DNA of 34,689 bases. Origin: a bacterium. GTDB taxonomy: Bacteria > Actinomycetota > Acidimicrobiia > Spongiisociales > Spongiisociaceae. The stretch spans positions 1-34,689 of the forward strand of contig JAPOQZ010000230.1 of assembly GCA_026710435.1 (NCBI GenBank), given 5' to 3'. Positions 8,164-15,946 of the stretch are shown piece by piece; the stretch's first letter is position 1, and every line of letters starts with the position of its first letter. A program made the translations under genes and the position numbers. Under the pieces are notes generated by a model. It had not been told where the DNA came from. It searched no databases and worked only from the letters and a program-made list of their open reading frames with translations.

Positions 8164-10190
8164 AGGAACCCCCGAGGGACCGACGCATGCCAGGTACGCG
8201 AGAAGTGGGGCATCCCGTCGCTGCGCACGTCCAGAGCCGTGACGGCATGGAAAGCGTCCGGGCTGCCGGCTACGCGGGTGGTGCTCCTCACCTCCGTGGT
8301 TGAGGCCCCATGCTCCACGTCGAACCGGTAGGCGGCTTCGATACTGGAGTCGGCCGGGTTGGCCCGGTCGGTCCTCGCCCTGAAGTCCAGATGGGTGTGT
8401 GTACGGGCACCGTTGTCGGTGGTGGCGTCCCCACCCATCGAGATCACCACGCTCACCTCGGTGCCGGCGAGGTCCTCCACGAGGTCCCAGCGCAACGGCT
8501 CCGCGGACCCCGGAAGGTCGACCGGATGAGCCGGGCGGTAGTCGGGAGGCGGCAAGCCGGAGTCGGGCCGGCTTACCACGGGGATGGTCAACCGGGAAGG
8601 ATGATCCGCATCCATATGGATCGTGTTGGTGGCGGTCTGGGGCAATGGCCAGAGCAGCGGGAATTCAGAGCTGGAGATCATGATCCCCATCCGATGACCG
8701 GCCTCGAACACGTAGGAGGTGGCCTCCAACTCGAACGTCAACCCGGTCACCTCGCCGGGTACGAGGGGTTCCGGATCGGTCCGCGAGTTCCGCTGGGCCG
8801 TGTTCTGGATGGTCCTGGACACCAGCGCCCACGGACCGTCAGGGTGGACATCGATCAGCTTGACCGAGAACGCGGTGACCTCGGCCGTGGACGACACGTA
8901 CAGAGTCGCTTGGGGGAAACCGGTCACCTCGACATCCGCCTCGAGCGGCTCGCCGAGGAACACTTCCGAGCCGGCGGAGTCGCGGCGCTGATCGAGAGGC
9001 AGGCCGACATCGGCACCGAACCCGGTCAACAGGCCCATCGTGGAGACACCCACCGCCGGGTCGTAGGCATAGGAGACACTTCCACCCTCGCCGCTCCCCG
9101 GGGCGTCGTCACCGAGCCGTCCGCCGGGATGCAGGAACAGCGGCTCGACCGTCGCCCTAGCGGGTGGCCAGTCCGCCTCGGAACGCCAGTAACCGGCGGT
9201 GCCTTCCCGCCGGGCCTGAGGGCGGTCGTAGGCGCGCACCCATATGCTGACTGGTGGCTCCTCCGCGATGCCGGTGTCCTGCTCCTTCAGGTACTGGTCG
9301 AACCACCTCACGATCTCGTGCAGATGGTCGACGCGCTCCCCGGGAGCCCCGATGTCGGGAGCAATGTGCAAGTAGGGGCCCATCATCAGCTTCTTCGGCA
9401 CGTCAGGGTTCAGGTTCATGTACATGTGGAACGGGTCGGAGACGAAGATGTCGTGCCAGCCTCCGATGACGAAAGTGGCGGCCTCGATGTTCTCGAGCCC
9501 GTAACGTACCGAGCCCTCGTGCCAGACCGGTCCGTCCGCCTGGTTGCGCAGCCAGGTGTCGAGCCACGGCTTGTTGTCGGCAAGGTGCTCTTCCCATATC
9601 TCCAGCCAGGCGCCTTCGGGATCGGCGGCCGGGGGCGCCCCGGAGAGGGCGATCATCATGGCGTTGTAGGCGCCCGTCCAGATGGATGTCTGCCACATCC
9701 CGCCCTGGTGGCTGTTCTCGTAGCAGTCCCAGCCGGCGTAGATAGGGGCGATGGCCTTGAGGCTGGGAGGCGCCTGGGCGGCGGTCAGCAGGGCCGAGTA
9801 ACCACCGTACGAGACACCGGTCATGCCCACCGACCCGGTACACCACGGCTGGGCGGCCAGCCACTCCACCGCGTCGTAACCGTCCTCCCACTCCTGGAGG
9901 CGCAGCATCCGGTCACAGATACCCGCCGAGGCGCCCGTCCCTCGCACGTCCAGCAGGGCGGTGATGTAGCCGTGCGCCGCGTAGTAGTCGGCGCGGTACA
10001 CGGTCAGGGTCCGCAGCATGTCGTCCTTGCGGTACGGGTAGTACTTGACGATCACCGGAGCGGGATCATCCGACTCCGGATAGAACACGTCGGCAGACAG
10101 TTCGACACCGTCTCGCATCGGGATACGGACGTTGGGGATGGTTCGCGCCGGGCTAGGTCGTTCTTCGAGCCAGGTAGTCACAGCCCGCAC
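8160..10190 (-). CDS. CocE/NonD-family hydrolase (X-Pro dipeptidyl-peptidase S15 type), 676 aa
   Basis: This is a serine hydrolase of the CocE (cocaine esterase)/glutaryl-7-ACA acylase group, which cleaves esters or amides. The order of parts is: IPMRDGVELSADVFYP at about 22-38; the nucleophile elbow GVSYGG with S127; a helical cap domain; D247 in GGWHDIF; H275 in GPYLHI, where the family has its catalytic His; and a C-terminal jelly-roll domain with the family-typical RSRTIQNTAQRN-like and YVFEAGHRMGIMISSSEFP segments. The family is usually 550-700 aa. No signal peptide is seen, so it is probably cytoplasmic. It is the first gene of a four-gene minus-strand operon, and its TGA overlaps the aminotransferase GTG. 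The substrate is unknown; the aminotransferase neighbour hints at an ester or amide of an amino compound. Confidence 0.92.
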   Translation of the reverse strand: MRAVTTWLEERPSPARTIPNVRIPMRDGVELSADVFYPESDDPAPVIVKYYPYRKDDMLRTLTVYRADYYAAHGYITALLDVRGTGASAGICDRMLRLQEWEDGYDAVEWLAAQPWCTGSVGMTGVSYGGYSALLTAAQAPPSLKAIAPIYAGWDCYENSHQGGMWQTSIWTGAYNAMMIALSGAPPAADPEGAWLEIWEEHLADNKPWLDTWLRNQADGPVWHEGSVRYGLENIEAATFVIGGWHDIFVSDPFHMYMNLNPDVPKKLMMGPYLHIAPDIGAPGERVDHLHEIVRWFDQYLKEQDTGIAEEPPVSIWVRAYDRPQARREGTAGYWRSEADWPPARATVEPLFLHPGGRLGDDAPGSGEGGSVSYAYDPAVGVSTMGLLTGFGADVGLPLDQRRDSAGSEVFLGEPLEADVEVTGFPQATLYVSSTAEVTAFSVKLIDVHPDGPWALVSRTIQNTAQRNSRTDPEPLVPGEVTGLTFELEATSYVFEAGHRMGIMISSSEFPLLWPLPQTATNTIHMDADHPSRLTIPVVSRPDSGLPPPDYRPAHPVDLPGSAEPLRWDLVEDLAGTEVSVVISMGGDATTDNGARTHTHLDFRARTDRANPADSSIEAAYRFDVEHGASTTEVRSTTRVAGSPDAFHAVTALDVRSDGMPHFSRTWHASVPRGFL

Positions 10191-10311
10191 ACCCTACACC
10201 GCTACCGGAAACGCCGCCGCTGCTACCCGGTGTCTCGCCTAACGACAGCATTCCATCAACACCACTCTCTTTCCTCCATGAACCCATAAGGCCCTTTCTT
10301 TGATGTCCTAC

Positions 10312-10340
10312 TTGACGCCTATGGATAGATTAGATATATT
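10312..10340 (+). promoter_or_regulatory. Near-consensus sigma-70 promoter
   Basis: The -35 is TTGACG (10312-10317) and the -10 is TATATT (10335-10340), with an exact 17 bp spacer in an AT-rich pocket. Transcription would begin around 10347, just before the strong hairpin at 10353-10391, and run into the truncated NYN gene at 10437. Confidence 0.6.
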
Positions 10341-10352
10341 GATACTCAATGT

Positions 10353-10391
10353 TCCCCACCGTTCGGGTCGCCAGACCCGAACTGGTGGGGA
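10353..10391 (+). promoter_or_regulatory. Long leader hairpin upstream of the NYN-domain remnant
   Basis: TCCCCACCGTTCGGGTC pairs with GACCCGAACTGGTGGGGA: 17 pairs with one bulged T and a four-base loop. It would form within the first bases of the transcript from the promoter at 10312-10340. A short T-containing run (ATTTGTT) follows, so it could be an early terminator/attenuator or a structured 5' UTR. I recognise no known riboswitch. Confidence 0.5.
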
Positions 10392-10436
10392 TTTGTTGCT
10401 CAGCCTCATTCGGACAATCGGACCAGGGGAGTGTTG

Positions 10437-10637
10437 ATGGCAGAGCGCGTTGTGGTCTTCGTCGACTACCAGAACGCCTACATGGGTGCACGCGAGGCTT
10501 TCCATCGGTTCGGGGCGCGACATTGGGACGGACAGATGAATCCATACGTCCTCGGAACGTGCGGCCGAGAGCCGACGATGCTCCCCGTCAGAGCAGGGCG
10601 TCGTCGGAGGCGAACTTGCGGAGCACGTTGGCTGTGA
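10437..10637 (+). pseudogene. 5' remnant of a NYN-domain (PIN-like) nuclease gene
   Basis: The ATG at 10437 follows AGGGGA with good spacing. The first forty or so codons read like the N-terminus of NYN/LabA-type proteins: MAERVVVFVDYQNAYMGARE (with the conserved Asp in FVDYQN), then FHRFGARHWDGQMNPY. After about 10555 the similarity ends. The frame continues only as antisense of the neighbouring LamG gene until a stop at 10635-10637. NYN proteins are normally over 150 aa and need several acidic residues, so this copy should be inactive. Its promoter, leader and ribosome-binding site are intact, so the loss came from a junction inside the gene, probably when the downstream segment was joined. 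Confidence 0.65.
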
Positions 10638-12843
10638 TGCGCGACACGTTGTTGTCGTAGTTGTTGTAGGACAGGCCGGCGCTCCACGCGATCGAACCCG
10701 TGGTGAAGACCGCTCCTCCGTTCGGGTACTCGAACAACACCATGTCGGCCCGCACCATGTCGTTGGTGGTGCCGGTCTGCTCGGAGTTCATGTGCATCAC
10801 CTCCTCGACTACATGGTGGAAACTGTCGTCGAAGTCGGTCGCCGTGGCCACCACCAACGCGTGCGGAGGCGTCCCCAGAGCGGGATCCGCCCGGTCGATC
10901 TCGTAGCCGGCCACCCCCCACCCCAGGTTCAGAGTGTCGAAATCGCCGATCTCCTCGTCGGCGCCGATCCCCTCGAAGATAAACGCCGCCCGGGGGTCGA
11001 AGCTGTCGGGAAGGCGCCGGTAAGCCGAGTTGGTGCCGCTGCCTCCTTGCCCGGTCATGCCGACTCCCACCAGCCGCTGGGGCGCCCAGCCGCGGAACCT
11101 CCACAGGCCGCCGGGCTCCCCGGTGGTGCTGTGATGGCTCTCGGCGAAGTCGGTCCGCCACGAACCGGTGCCGTTCCAGCGGCGCACCTCGATGACGTGG
11201 GGGCGCTCCGGATCGATCGAGGTGATCCAGTAGAGACCGTTGCCCCCCAGGTACATGAAACGCCCGCCTGCCTTGAGGTAGGCCTCGAGGGCGATGAGCA
11301 TGTCCTCGGTCCAGTACTCGGGATGGGCATCCGACATGACCACGTTGTAGCCGGACAGCAGGTCCAACCCGTCGAAGTGGATGTCCTCGTCGGTGATCAG
11401 GTCGAACTCGAATCCCTGGCTCTCCATCCAGTCCATCTGGTGCAGGTCGGCTGACAGCAGGACCGGCGCCCCCAGGCCGGCGCCGACAGTCCGCTGCTTG
11501 TTGTTGGGGCGGAAGTTGACGATGGGCCGGCGGCTCGACGAGTAGCAGATCCCGCCCCCGTCCGTGTGCAGGTCGTAGAGACCGCCCAGCTTGTTGTCGA
11601 CCATGTAGTGCTCGTGGGCGAGGAGCGGGAACTCGACTTCCATGCCCTTGCCCTCGAGGTACTCGATCAGAACCGGGTTGTTCGCCAGGTGCTCGTTGGC
11701 GTAGGCCAGGAAGGTGTACGTACCGAGCAGGAAGGCGATCTTGGCGGTCGGCTGCCCGGTCCTGGGCCTGACCGCGAACGGTATGTAGTCCTCGGCGTCG
11801 TCCGTGGTCAACCGGAAGGCGTACATGGCGCTTCTCAGGTCTTCGGGCACCGTGTAGGAGAAGTCGACATCCCAGCGGGCGTCGTCGAGGTCGTCGTCGT
11901 TGAAGCGGATAGCGGCGTACTGGTCAGGAGCCTGCTTGAAGTCCATCACCCGCCCGGCCCAGTTGTGGCCGGTGACGGCGCGGGTGGGCATGTTGAGCGC
12001 CTCGCCGTGCAGGCCGTTCGGGGAGGCGTCGGTTACTGTGGCCGTTGAGAAGTCCCGCCCGAAGTCCCACGCGGCGATCAGCGCTCCGTCCATCTCAACC
12101 GACGATCGGTCCTCTCTGAGGGCCGCTATCTCGTCGGGCGCGAGTGCCCGCCCGAGAAGGGTCGGATTGTCGATCTTGCCGTTGTAGAGCCCGCCGACGG
12201 CGCCCAGCGCGGTGTTCCCGCCTCGGCTGCAGCCGCCTATCACGAGGTTGGCGCCTGTTGTGCCGGGTACGCAGGTCGCCGGCCCCTCGGCCTCCGCAGC
12301 GGTGTCCTGGAGGGGCCAGTGGTCTAGCGGGGTCTGGTAGACACGCAGGGAACCGTCCTCGGCGTCGTATACGCCGGCCGCGAAGTACCACTTGGAGGCG
12401 TGCATTGCCACCTCTGTGCTGACCGCGGCCTGCGAGTCGCCGTCGCCGACCCGCAGGGACAAAGCGCCCTGCTCGTCGACGAACAGCCCGTAGCCGGCGC
12501 CGGCATCGGAATCCCACTTGGTCACCAGCCCCTGCAGTCCCTTGTCAACGGTGGTCGGGTAGATCCACGCCTGGATGGTGAAGCTTCCACCGAGGCGCAG
12601 GCGGGGATCGTCGGACACCGATACGAACGAACCGGGATGGAGTTCCTGGATCCGTCCCGGGTAGATGCCGTTCGCTGCCGAGTCGAGGTCGTAGATCTTG
12701 GATCCCGGGCCGGCGGGGTTGTCGTCCCCATGGGCGACACGGACCAGTTGAGCCTTGAAACTCGGCGCCTTGCAGCTCACCATAAAGCTGACGTTCTCTC
12801 CGGGCTGGGCGCGTAGCTTGTCGGCGTAGCCAACGATCTCCAT
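10588..12843 (-). CDS. N,N-dimethylformamidase beta-subunit-like protein with LamG domain, 751 aa
   Basis: It resembles the large subunit of bacterial N,N-dimethylformamidase (about 760 aa), a mononuclear iron amidohydrolase. An N-terminal region is followed by a LamG/concanavalin-like domain at roughly 65-250 (FTIQAWIYPT, WYFAAGVYD) and a second beta region (LIAAWDF). The catalytic region begins near residue 365 (AKIAFLLGTYTFLAYAN). H507 and E509 in DAHPEYW match the His-x-Glu pair reported next to the iron in the Paracoccus enzyme (two Tyr and one Glu ligand). Tyrosine ligand candidates are Y376/Y381 and Y423/Y434. The small subunit (about 130 aa) found with the true enzyme is not encoded nearby. 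No signal peptide is seen. It appears monocistronic. It may act on another amide or as a lone-subunit relative. Confidence 0.8.
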   Translation of the reverse strand: MEIVGYADKLRAQPGENVSFMVSCKAPSFKAQLVRVAHGDDNPAGPGSKIYDLDSAANGIYPGRIQELHPGSFVSVSDDPRLRLGGSFTIQAWIYPTTVDKGLQGLVTKWDSDAGAGYGLFVDEQGALSLRVGDGDSQAAVSTEVAMHASKWYFAAGVYDAEDGSLRVYQTPLDHWPLQDTAAEAEGPATCVPGTTGANLVIGGCSRGGNTALGAVGGLYNGKIDNPTLLGRALAPDEIAALREDRSSVEMDGALIAAWDFGRDFSTATVTDASPNGLHGEALNMPTRAVTGHNWAGRVMDFKQAPDQYAAIRFNDDDLDDARWDVDFSYTVPEDLRSAMYAFRLTTDDAEDYIPFAVRPRTGQPTAKIAFLLGTYTFLAYANEHLANNPVLIEYLEGKGMEVEFPLLAHEHYMVDNKLGGLYDLHTDGGGICYSSSRRPIVNFRPNNKQRTVGAGLGAPVLLSADLHQMDWMESQGFEFDLITDEDIHFDGLDLLSGYNVVMSDAHPEYWTEDMLIALEAYLKAGGRFMYLGGNGLYWITSIDPERPHVIEVRRWNGTGSWRTDFAESHHSTTGEPGGLWRFRGWAPQRLVGVGMTGQGGSGTNSAYRRLPDSFDPRAAFIFEGIGADEEIGDFDTLNLGWGVAGYEIDRADPALGTPPHALVVATATDFDDSFHHVVEEVMHMNSEQTGTTNDMVRADMVLFEYPNGGAVFTTGSIAWSAGLSYNNYDNNVSRITANVLRKFASDDALL

Positions 12844-12953
12844 GTCGTACCTCCCAATTTGGCGGCCACATCGGGCAAATGACCGGTTCAGCGACGTTAC
12901 CTAGGGGACTCGACACCGTCAATGGGAGCCGGGTGGCTGGTGGAGCACACCAC

Positions 12954-12989
12954 CAATCACCAATCACCGGGTGCCGGCTACCGGGTGCC
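12954..12989. repeat. Short direct repeats in the intergenic region
   Basis: CAATCAC occurs twice in tandem (12954-12967) and ACCGGGTGCC occurs twice (12966-12975 and 12980-12989). They sit in the same 237 bp gene-free gap as the heptamer array and may reflect slippage or remnants of an excised element. Confidence 0.6.
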
Positions 12990-13035
12990 CTAAATGCCTA
13001 TCGCTGCACGATGCTAGATGTCAAGTAACCCCGAA

Positions 13036-13077
13036 CCTGACACCTGACACCTGACACCTGACACCTGACACCTGACA
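13036..13077. repeat. Tandem heptamer array: six perfect CCTGACA units
   Basis: Six exact copies of the 7 bp unit CCTGACA end three bases before the last codon position of the CoA-transferase gene. With no spacers and such short units this is not a CRISPR. It could be a slippage-prone tract, or a multi-site binding array at the 3' end of the operon. Confidence 0.9.
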
Positions 13078-13080
13078 CCC

Positions 13081-14241
13081 CTATCGACCACCAGTTGCTT
13101 TTTGCGGCACGTCGACACCGAGTTCCGACAGGACTTCAGCAGTGTCGGCACCCAGGGATCTGCCTGCGAAACGGACCTCGCCAGGGGACGCGGACAGCCT
13201 GGGCGCTATTCCCTGCATCTGAATGCCGTCTACCTCGACGATTGCCTTCCGGTGCCGGATCTGCTCATCGGCGAAGACATCGGCCATGGTGCACACCGGT
13301 GCGATTGCTGCGTCGACCTCCAGGAATCGCCCCAGTACCTCATCACTCGTGCGAGCTGCAATCCAGTCGATGATGAGGGCTTCGAGATCGTCACGGTTCT
13401 TGAAGCGTGCTTGGAAGGTTGCAAACCGTGAATCGCCGGCGACGCCAATGAGTTCCAGGACGCGCTCCGCAACCGCGTCATTCGAGCATGACAGGGCGAC
13501 CCATACACCATCGGCGCATTGGTAGGTGCCGCGGGGTACGGTCCAGGGAAGGCCCGCTCCAAGTTGGGGTTGAAGGTAGCCGAGGTGGGCGAACGCCGAC
13601 GGTAGCGGCCCCATGAGTTGGAGCGTCGACTCCAGAAGGCTGAGGTCGACGACCTGTCCCTCTCCGGTTTTGTCGGCGTGCCGGAGCGCAACCATGACCG
13701 AGAATGCGCCGAGTATTCCGGTGACCTCGTCGGTGAGCGGGATCGGGGGAAGGAGTGGCTGCCCATCGGCTAGCCCGCTTATCGCGGATAGGCCACTCAT
13801 CGCTTCGATCAGCGTGGCAAAGGCGGGCCTCGACGCATAGGGGCCGCTTTGGCCGAATCCTGTGACTCTGAGAATCACGAGACGCCGATTGCGCTGGTGG
13901 AGCAGGTCCGGGGACAGACCCAGTGCTTCGAGTTTGCCCGGCCTCATGTTCTCCACCAGCACATCCGCGGTGTCGACGAGGCGCAACATGGCTTCACGAC
14001 CCTTGGGATGCTTCAGGTCGAGGACGATGCTGCGTTTCCCACGGCCCGCGAGCTTCCAGAACAGCGAGTCGGCTTCGGTTGGTGCAGTCCAACCCAACCT
14101 GCGAGTGGCGTCACCTCCGGGTGCCTCGACCTTGATCACATCGGCTCCGAAGTCAGCGAGATGCCGTGCTGTTCCAGGCCCGGCGATTATCGTCGCCATG
14201 TCGATGACCCGTACATCGGACAAGGGTCCCTGTTCAGCCAT
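13081..14241 (-). CDS. CaiB/BaiF family (class III) CoA-transferase, 386 aa
   Basis: The family moves CoA between carboxylic acids. Family features: LSDVRVIDMATIIAGPGTARHLADFGADVIKVE at the N-terminus, SIVLDLKHPKGRE, VENMRPGKLEALGL, TGFGQSGPY, and TDEVTGILGAFSVMVAL with GQVVDLSLLES. The family catalytic Asp normally follows the Phe of a PxFD segment before the AMSG motif. This protein reads RPAFATLIEAMSG, so the position is A142. It may belong to a subgroup that uses another residue or another reaction. I chose the ATG at 14241 (MAEQGPLSDVR) over one at 14298, because 14241 precedes the conserved start and overlaps the MaoC gene by 8 bp. It is the last gene of the six-gene operon. Confidence 0.88.
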   Translation of the reverse strand: MAEQGPLSDVRVIDMATIIAGPGTARHLADFGADVIKVEAPGGDATRRLGWTAPTEADSLFWKLAGRGKRSIVLDLKHPKGREAMLRLVDTADVLVENMRPGKLEALGLSPDLLHQRNRRLVILRVTGFGQSGPYASRPAFATLIEAMSGLSAISGLADGQPLLPPIPLTDEVTGILGAFSVMVALRHADKTGEGQVVDLSLLESTLQLMGPLPSAFAHLGYLQPQLGAGLPWTVPRGTYQCADGVWVALSCSNDAVAERVLELIGVAGDSRFATFQARFKNRDDLEALIIDWIAARTSDEVLGRFLEVDAAIAPVCTMADVFADEQIRHRKAIVEVDGIQMQGIAPRLSASPGEVRFAGRSLGADTAEVLSELGVDVPQKATGGR

Positions 14242-14722
14242 GGTCACCGCGCCTGGGCAGGAGAACCGACCGGGTGTATCTCGCCACGACCACCTCATCC
14301 TGGTTGAGGCCTCTCGTCTCGAAGGTAAGCACCCCTGCGTCCGGCCGGGACCGACTCAGCCGCGCCTCCGTCACGGTCGATTCCCCGTACAGGGTGTCAC
14401 CGGGATACACCGGAGCTACATGGCGCAGGTCCGTCGTGCCGAGGTTGGCCAGCGCCCGGCCCGACATATCGGGGACACTCATCCCGAGCAGGAGCGAGTA
14501 GACATAGGAACCCACCACCACCGGGCGGTTGAACACGCTGTCGGAAGTCTTCATGTAGTGTTCATCGATGTGCAGGTGGCTGGTCGCCATGGTCAGCAGG
14601 CAGAAGAGATGGTTCTCGGCGTCCGTGATGGTCTTCCCCGGCCAGTGCCGGTACAGATCGCCCACCTCGTAATCCTCTATGTATCCGCCGAACCGGCGAT
14701 CCCGCGCCTCAAAGATCCGCAT
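14234..14722 (-). CDS. MaoC-like (R)-specific enoyl-CoA hydratase, 162 aa
   Basis: This is a hot-dog-fold hydratase that adds or removes water at an acyl-CoA double bond. It has the MaoC pattern: a YEVGDLYRHWPGKTITDAENHLF segment with D34; LTMATSHLHIDEHY with H49 and H51, where the family has its catalytic Asp/His region; then VVVGSYVYSLLLGMS and VYPGDTLYGESTV. The size (150-170 aa) and these segments resemble mesaconyl-CoA hydratases. The start at ATG 14722 has AGGAG eight bases upstream, which excludes the longer frame to 14782. It lies 81 bp after the enolase-superfamily gene and overlaps the CoA-transferase gene by 8 bp. The pairing with a CaiB-type transferase suggests sequential action on one CoA ester. 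Confidence 0.85.
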   Translation of the reverse strand: MRIFEARDRRFGGYIEDYEVGDLYRHWPGKTITDAENHLFCLLTMATSHLHIDEHYMKTSDSVFNRPVVVGSYVYSLLLGMSVPDMSGRALANLGTTDLRHVAPVYPGDTLYGESTVTEARLSRSRPDAGVLTFETRGLNQDEVVVARYTRSVLLPRRGDHG

Positions 14723-14803
14723 CTTCACATCTCCTGGGAGAGCCGTATTCCCCCGTGGGTTCGCTGCCTCGGTACCCGGCACCGGCGAGCGCCGTACCGT
14801 CGG

Positions 14804-15946
14804 CTAGCCGGCAAGGCTCGCAACGAGACCCTCAGGATCGTCAACCTCCTGCTCGGCAAGCCACGCGGGGTTGACAAGGGTGCCGAATCCGGGACCCGAC
14901 CCCAACGGCTCCATGTACCCGTCCTTGACGACCGGCTGCCGGAGGGAATCCGCGAAGGGGTCCACCCCGCTCCCGGGAACGCCCCACTCGACCGCGACAT
15001 CCGCGATACCGAGGCCGTTCAGGAGCGATGCGTGAACGTGGGCGTTCATGTGGGGAGACAGGCTTACCGAAGCCTGCCGGACTTTGCCAACCATCTCGAC
15101 AAAGCGGGTCACGCCGCCCATGCATGTGGCATCCAGCCTCACGACGTCGACCGCCCCGGCTTGGAGCAGAGCCTCCGGGTAGTAGGAACCCCCCTGCTCG
15201 TCACCCACCGCGATGGGGATGTCGACAGCCCTCCGAAGCGCCGCTAGCTGGGCGGCGTCGCCAGGGAGGAACATGTCCTCGAACCACTCGAGGTCGACCG
15301 GAAGGCCTTCGCAGAACTCAACCGCTTCGGACACCGTCCGGAAGGTCCAGGCCGCGTCGAGGGCCAACATGGCCGAAGGCGCCGCATCTCTCGCCGCGGC
15401 CAGCCGGTCGTAGGTCTCCTGCCATGTCGCAGAGACCGGCATCTTGAAGCGCCGCCAGCCTGCCTCCCACAGCGCTGCGACCTGGCGACGAACCCCGTCG
15501 GGTTCCATCGTGGGCGGGTACCCCGCGATCGCGGTCACCGGGACGGGCCCCGAACGACCCCCCAGAACCTCGACGACGGACACGCCGGCAGTCCTGGTGG
15601 CGGCGTCCCACAGGGCGACGTCGACCAAGGACAGGGCGCGCAGACCAACGCCGCTGGACAGGCTCATCGGGTTGGTGCTCCAAGCCTGGGTGAACGCGGT
15701 TCCGGGCGAGTCGACGGTCCGGCCGACGTAGGAATCGCGCAGGATTCTGACCGCTTCCGTGACCGGACCGTTCCGTGTCAGCGTGAATGCGAACCCGTCC
15801 GCCCCTTCCTCCACCGATACTCGAACGAGCGCGAAATCCCGGTATGTCATCAGCCAGTTTCCAAACCGGATGGGTTGAGGCAGCGCTCCGCGCACCATGG
15901 CCACATCGACAGAGCGGACGGTTACCGGGACGGGAAAGTGGATCAT
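14804..15946 (-). CDS. Mandelate racemase/muconate lactonizing-type enolase-superfamily enzyme, 380 aa
   Basis: This is a metal-dependent enzyme that removes a proton next to a carboxylate, giving dehydration, racemisation or cycloisomerisation. The capping domain is at about 1-130. In the barrel, RRFKMPVS carries K168, and the second Lys of the usual KxK is replaced by Pro. D197 in LALDAAW, E223 in EWFEDM and D249/E250 in VGDEQGG would bind Mg2+. H299 and H303 in SPHMNAHVH could be the second base. It shares little with the other enolase-superfamily protein (4401-5621), so a different substrate is likely. The ATG overlaps the LacI-type gene stop (ATGA). Confidence 0.87.
   Translation of the reverse strand: MIHFPVPVTVRSVDVAMVRGALPQPIRFGNWLMTYRDFALVRVSVEEGADGFAFTLTRNGPVTEAVRILRDSYVGRTVDSPGTAFTQAWSTNPMSLSSGVGLRALSLVDVALWDAATRTAGVSVVEVLGGRSGPVPVTAIAGYPPTMEPDGVRRQVAALWEAGWRRFKMPVSATWQETYDRLAAARDAAPSAMLALDAAWTFRTVSEAVEFCEGLPVDLEWFEDMFLPGDAAQLAALRRAVDIPIAVGDEQGGSYYPEALLQAGAVDVVRLDATCMGGVTRFVEMVGKVRQASVSLSPHMNAHVHASLLNGLGIADVAVEWGVPGSGVDPFADSLRQPVVKDGYMEPLGSGPGFGTLVNPAWLAEQEVDDPEGLVASLAG

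Noticed and set aside
6694..8331. Long plus-strand open frame (545 codons) opposite the aminotransferase
   Set aside because: It is antisense shadow of a gene with an unambiguous PLP site, and its His/Gly/Arg-rich composition is typical of shadows.
8310..10289. Long plus-strand open frame (659 codons) opposite the CocE-type gene
   Set aside because: It has no recognisable domain and exists because high GC keeps antisense frames open. The minus strand carries clear catalytic motifs.
13036..13077. Possible CRISPR array
   Set aside because: The units are 7 bp, contiguous and without spacers, and no cas genes are present.
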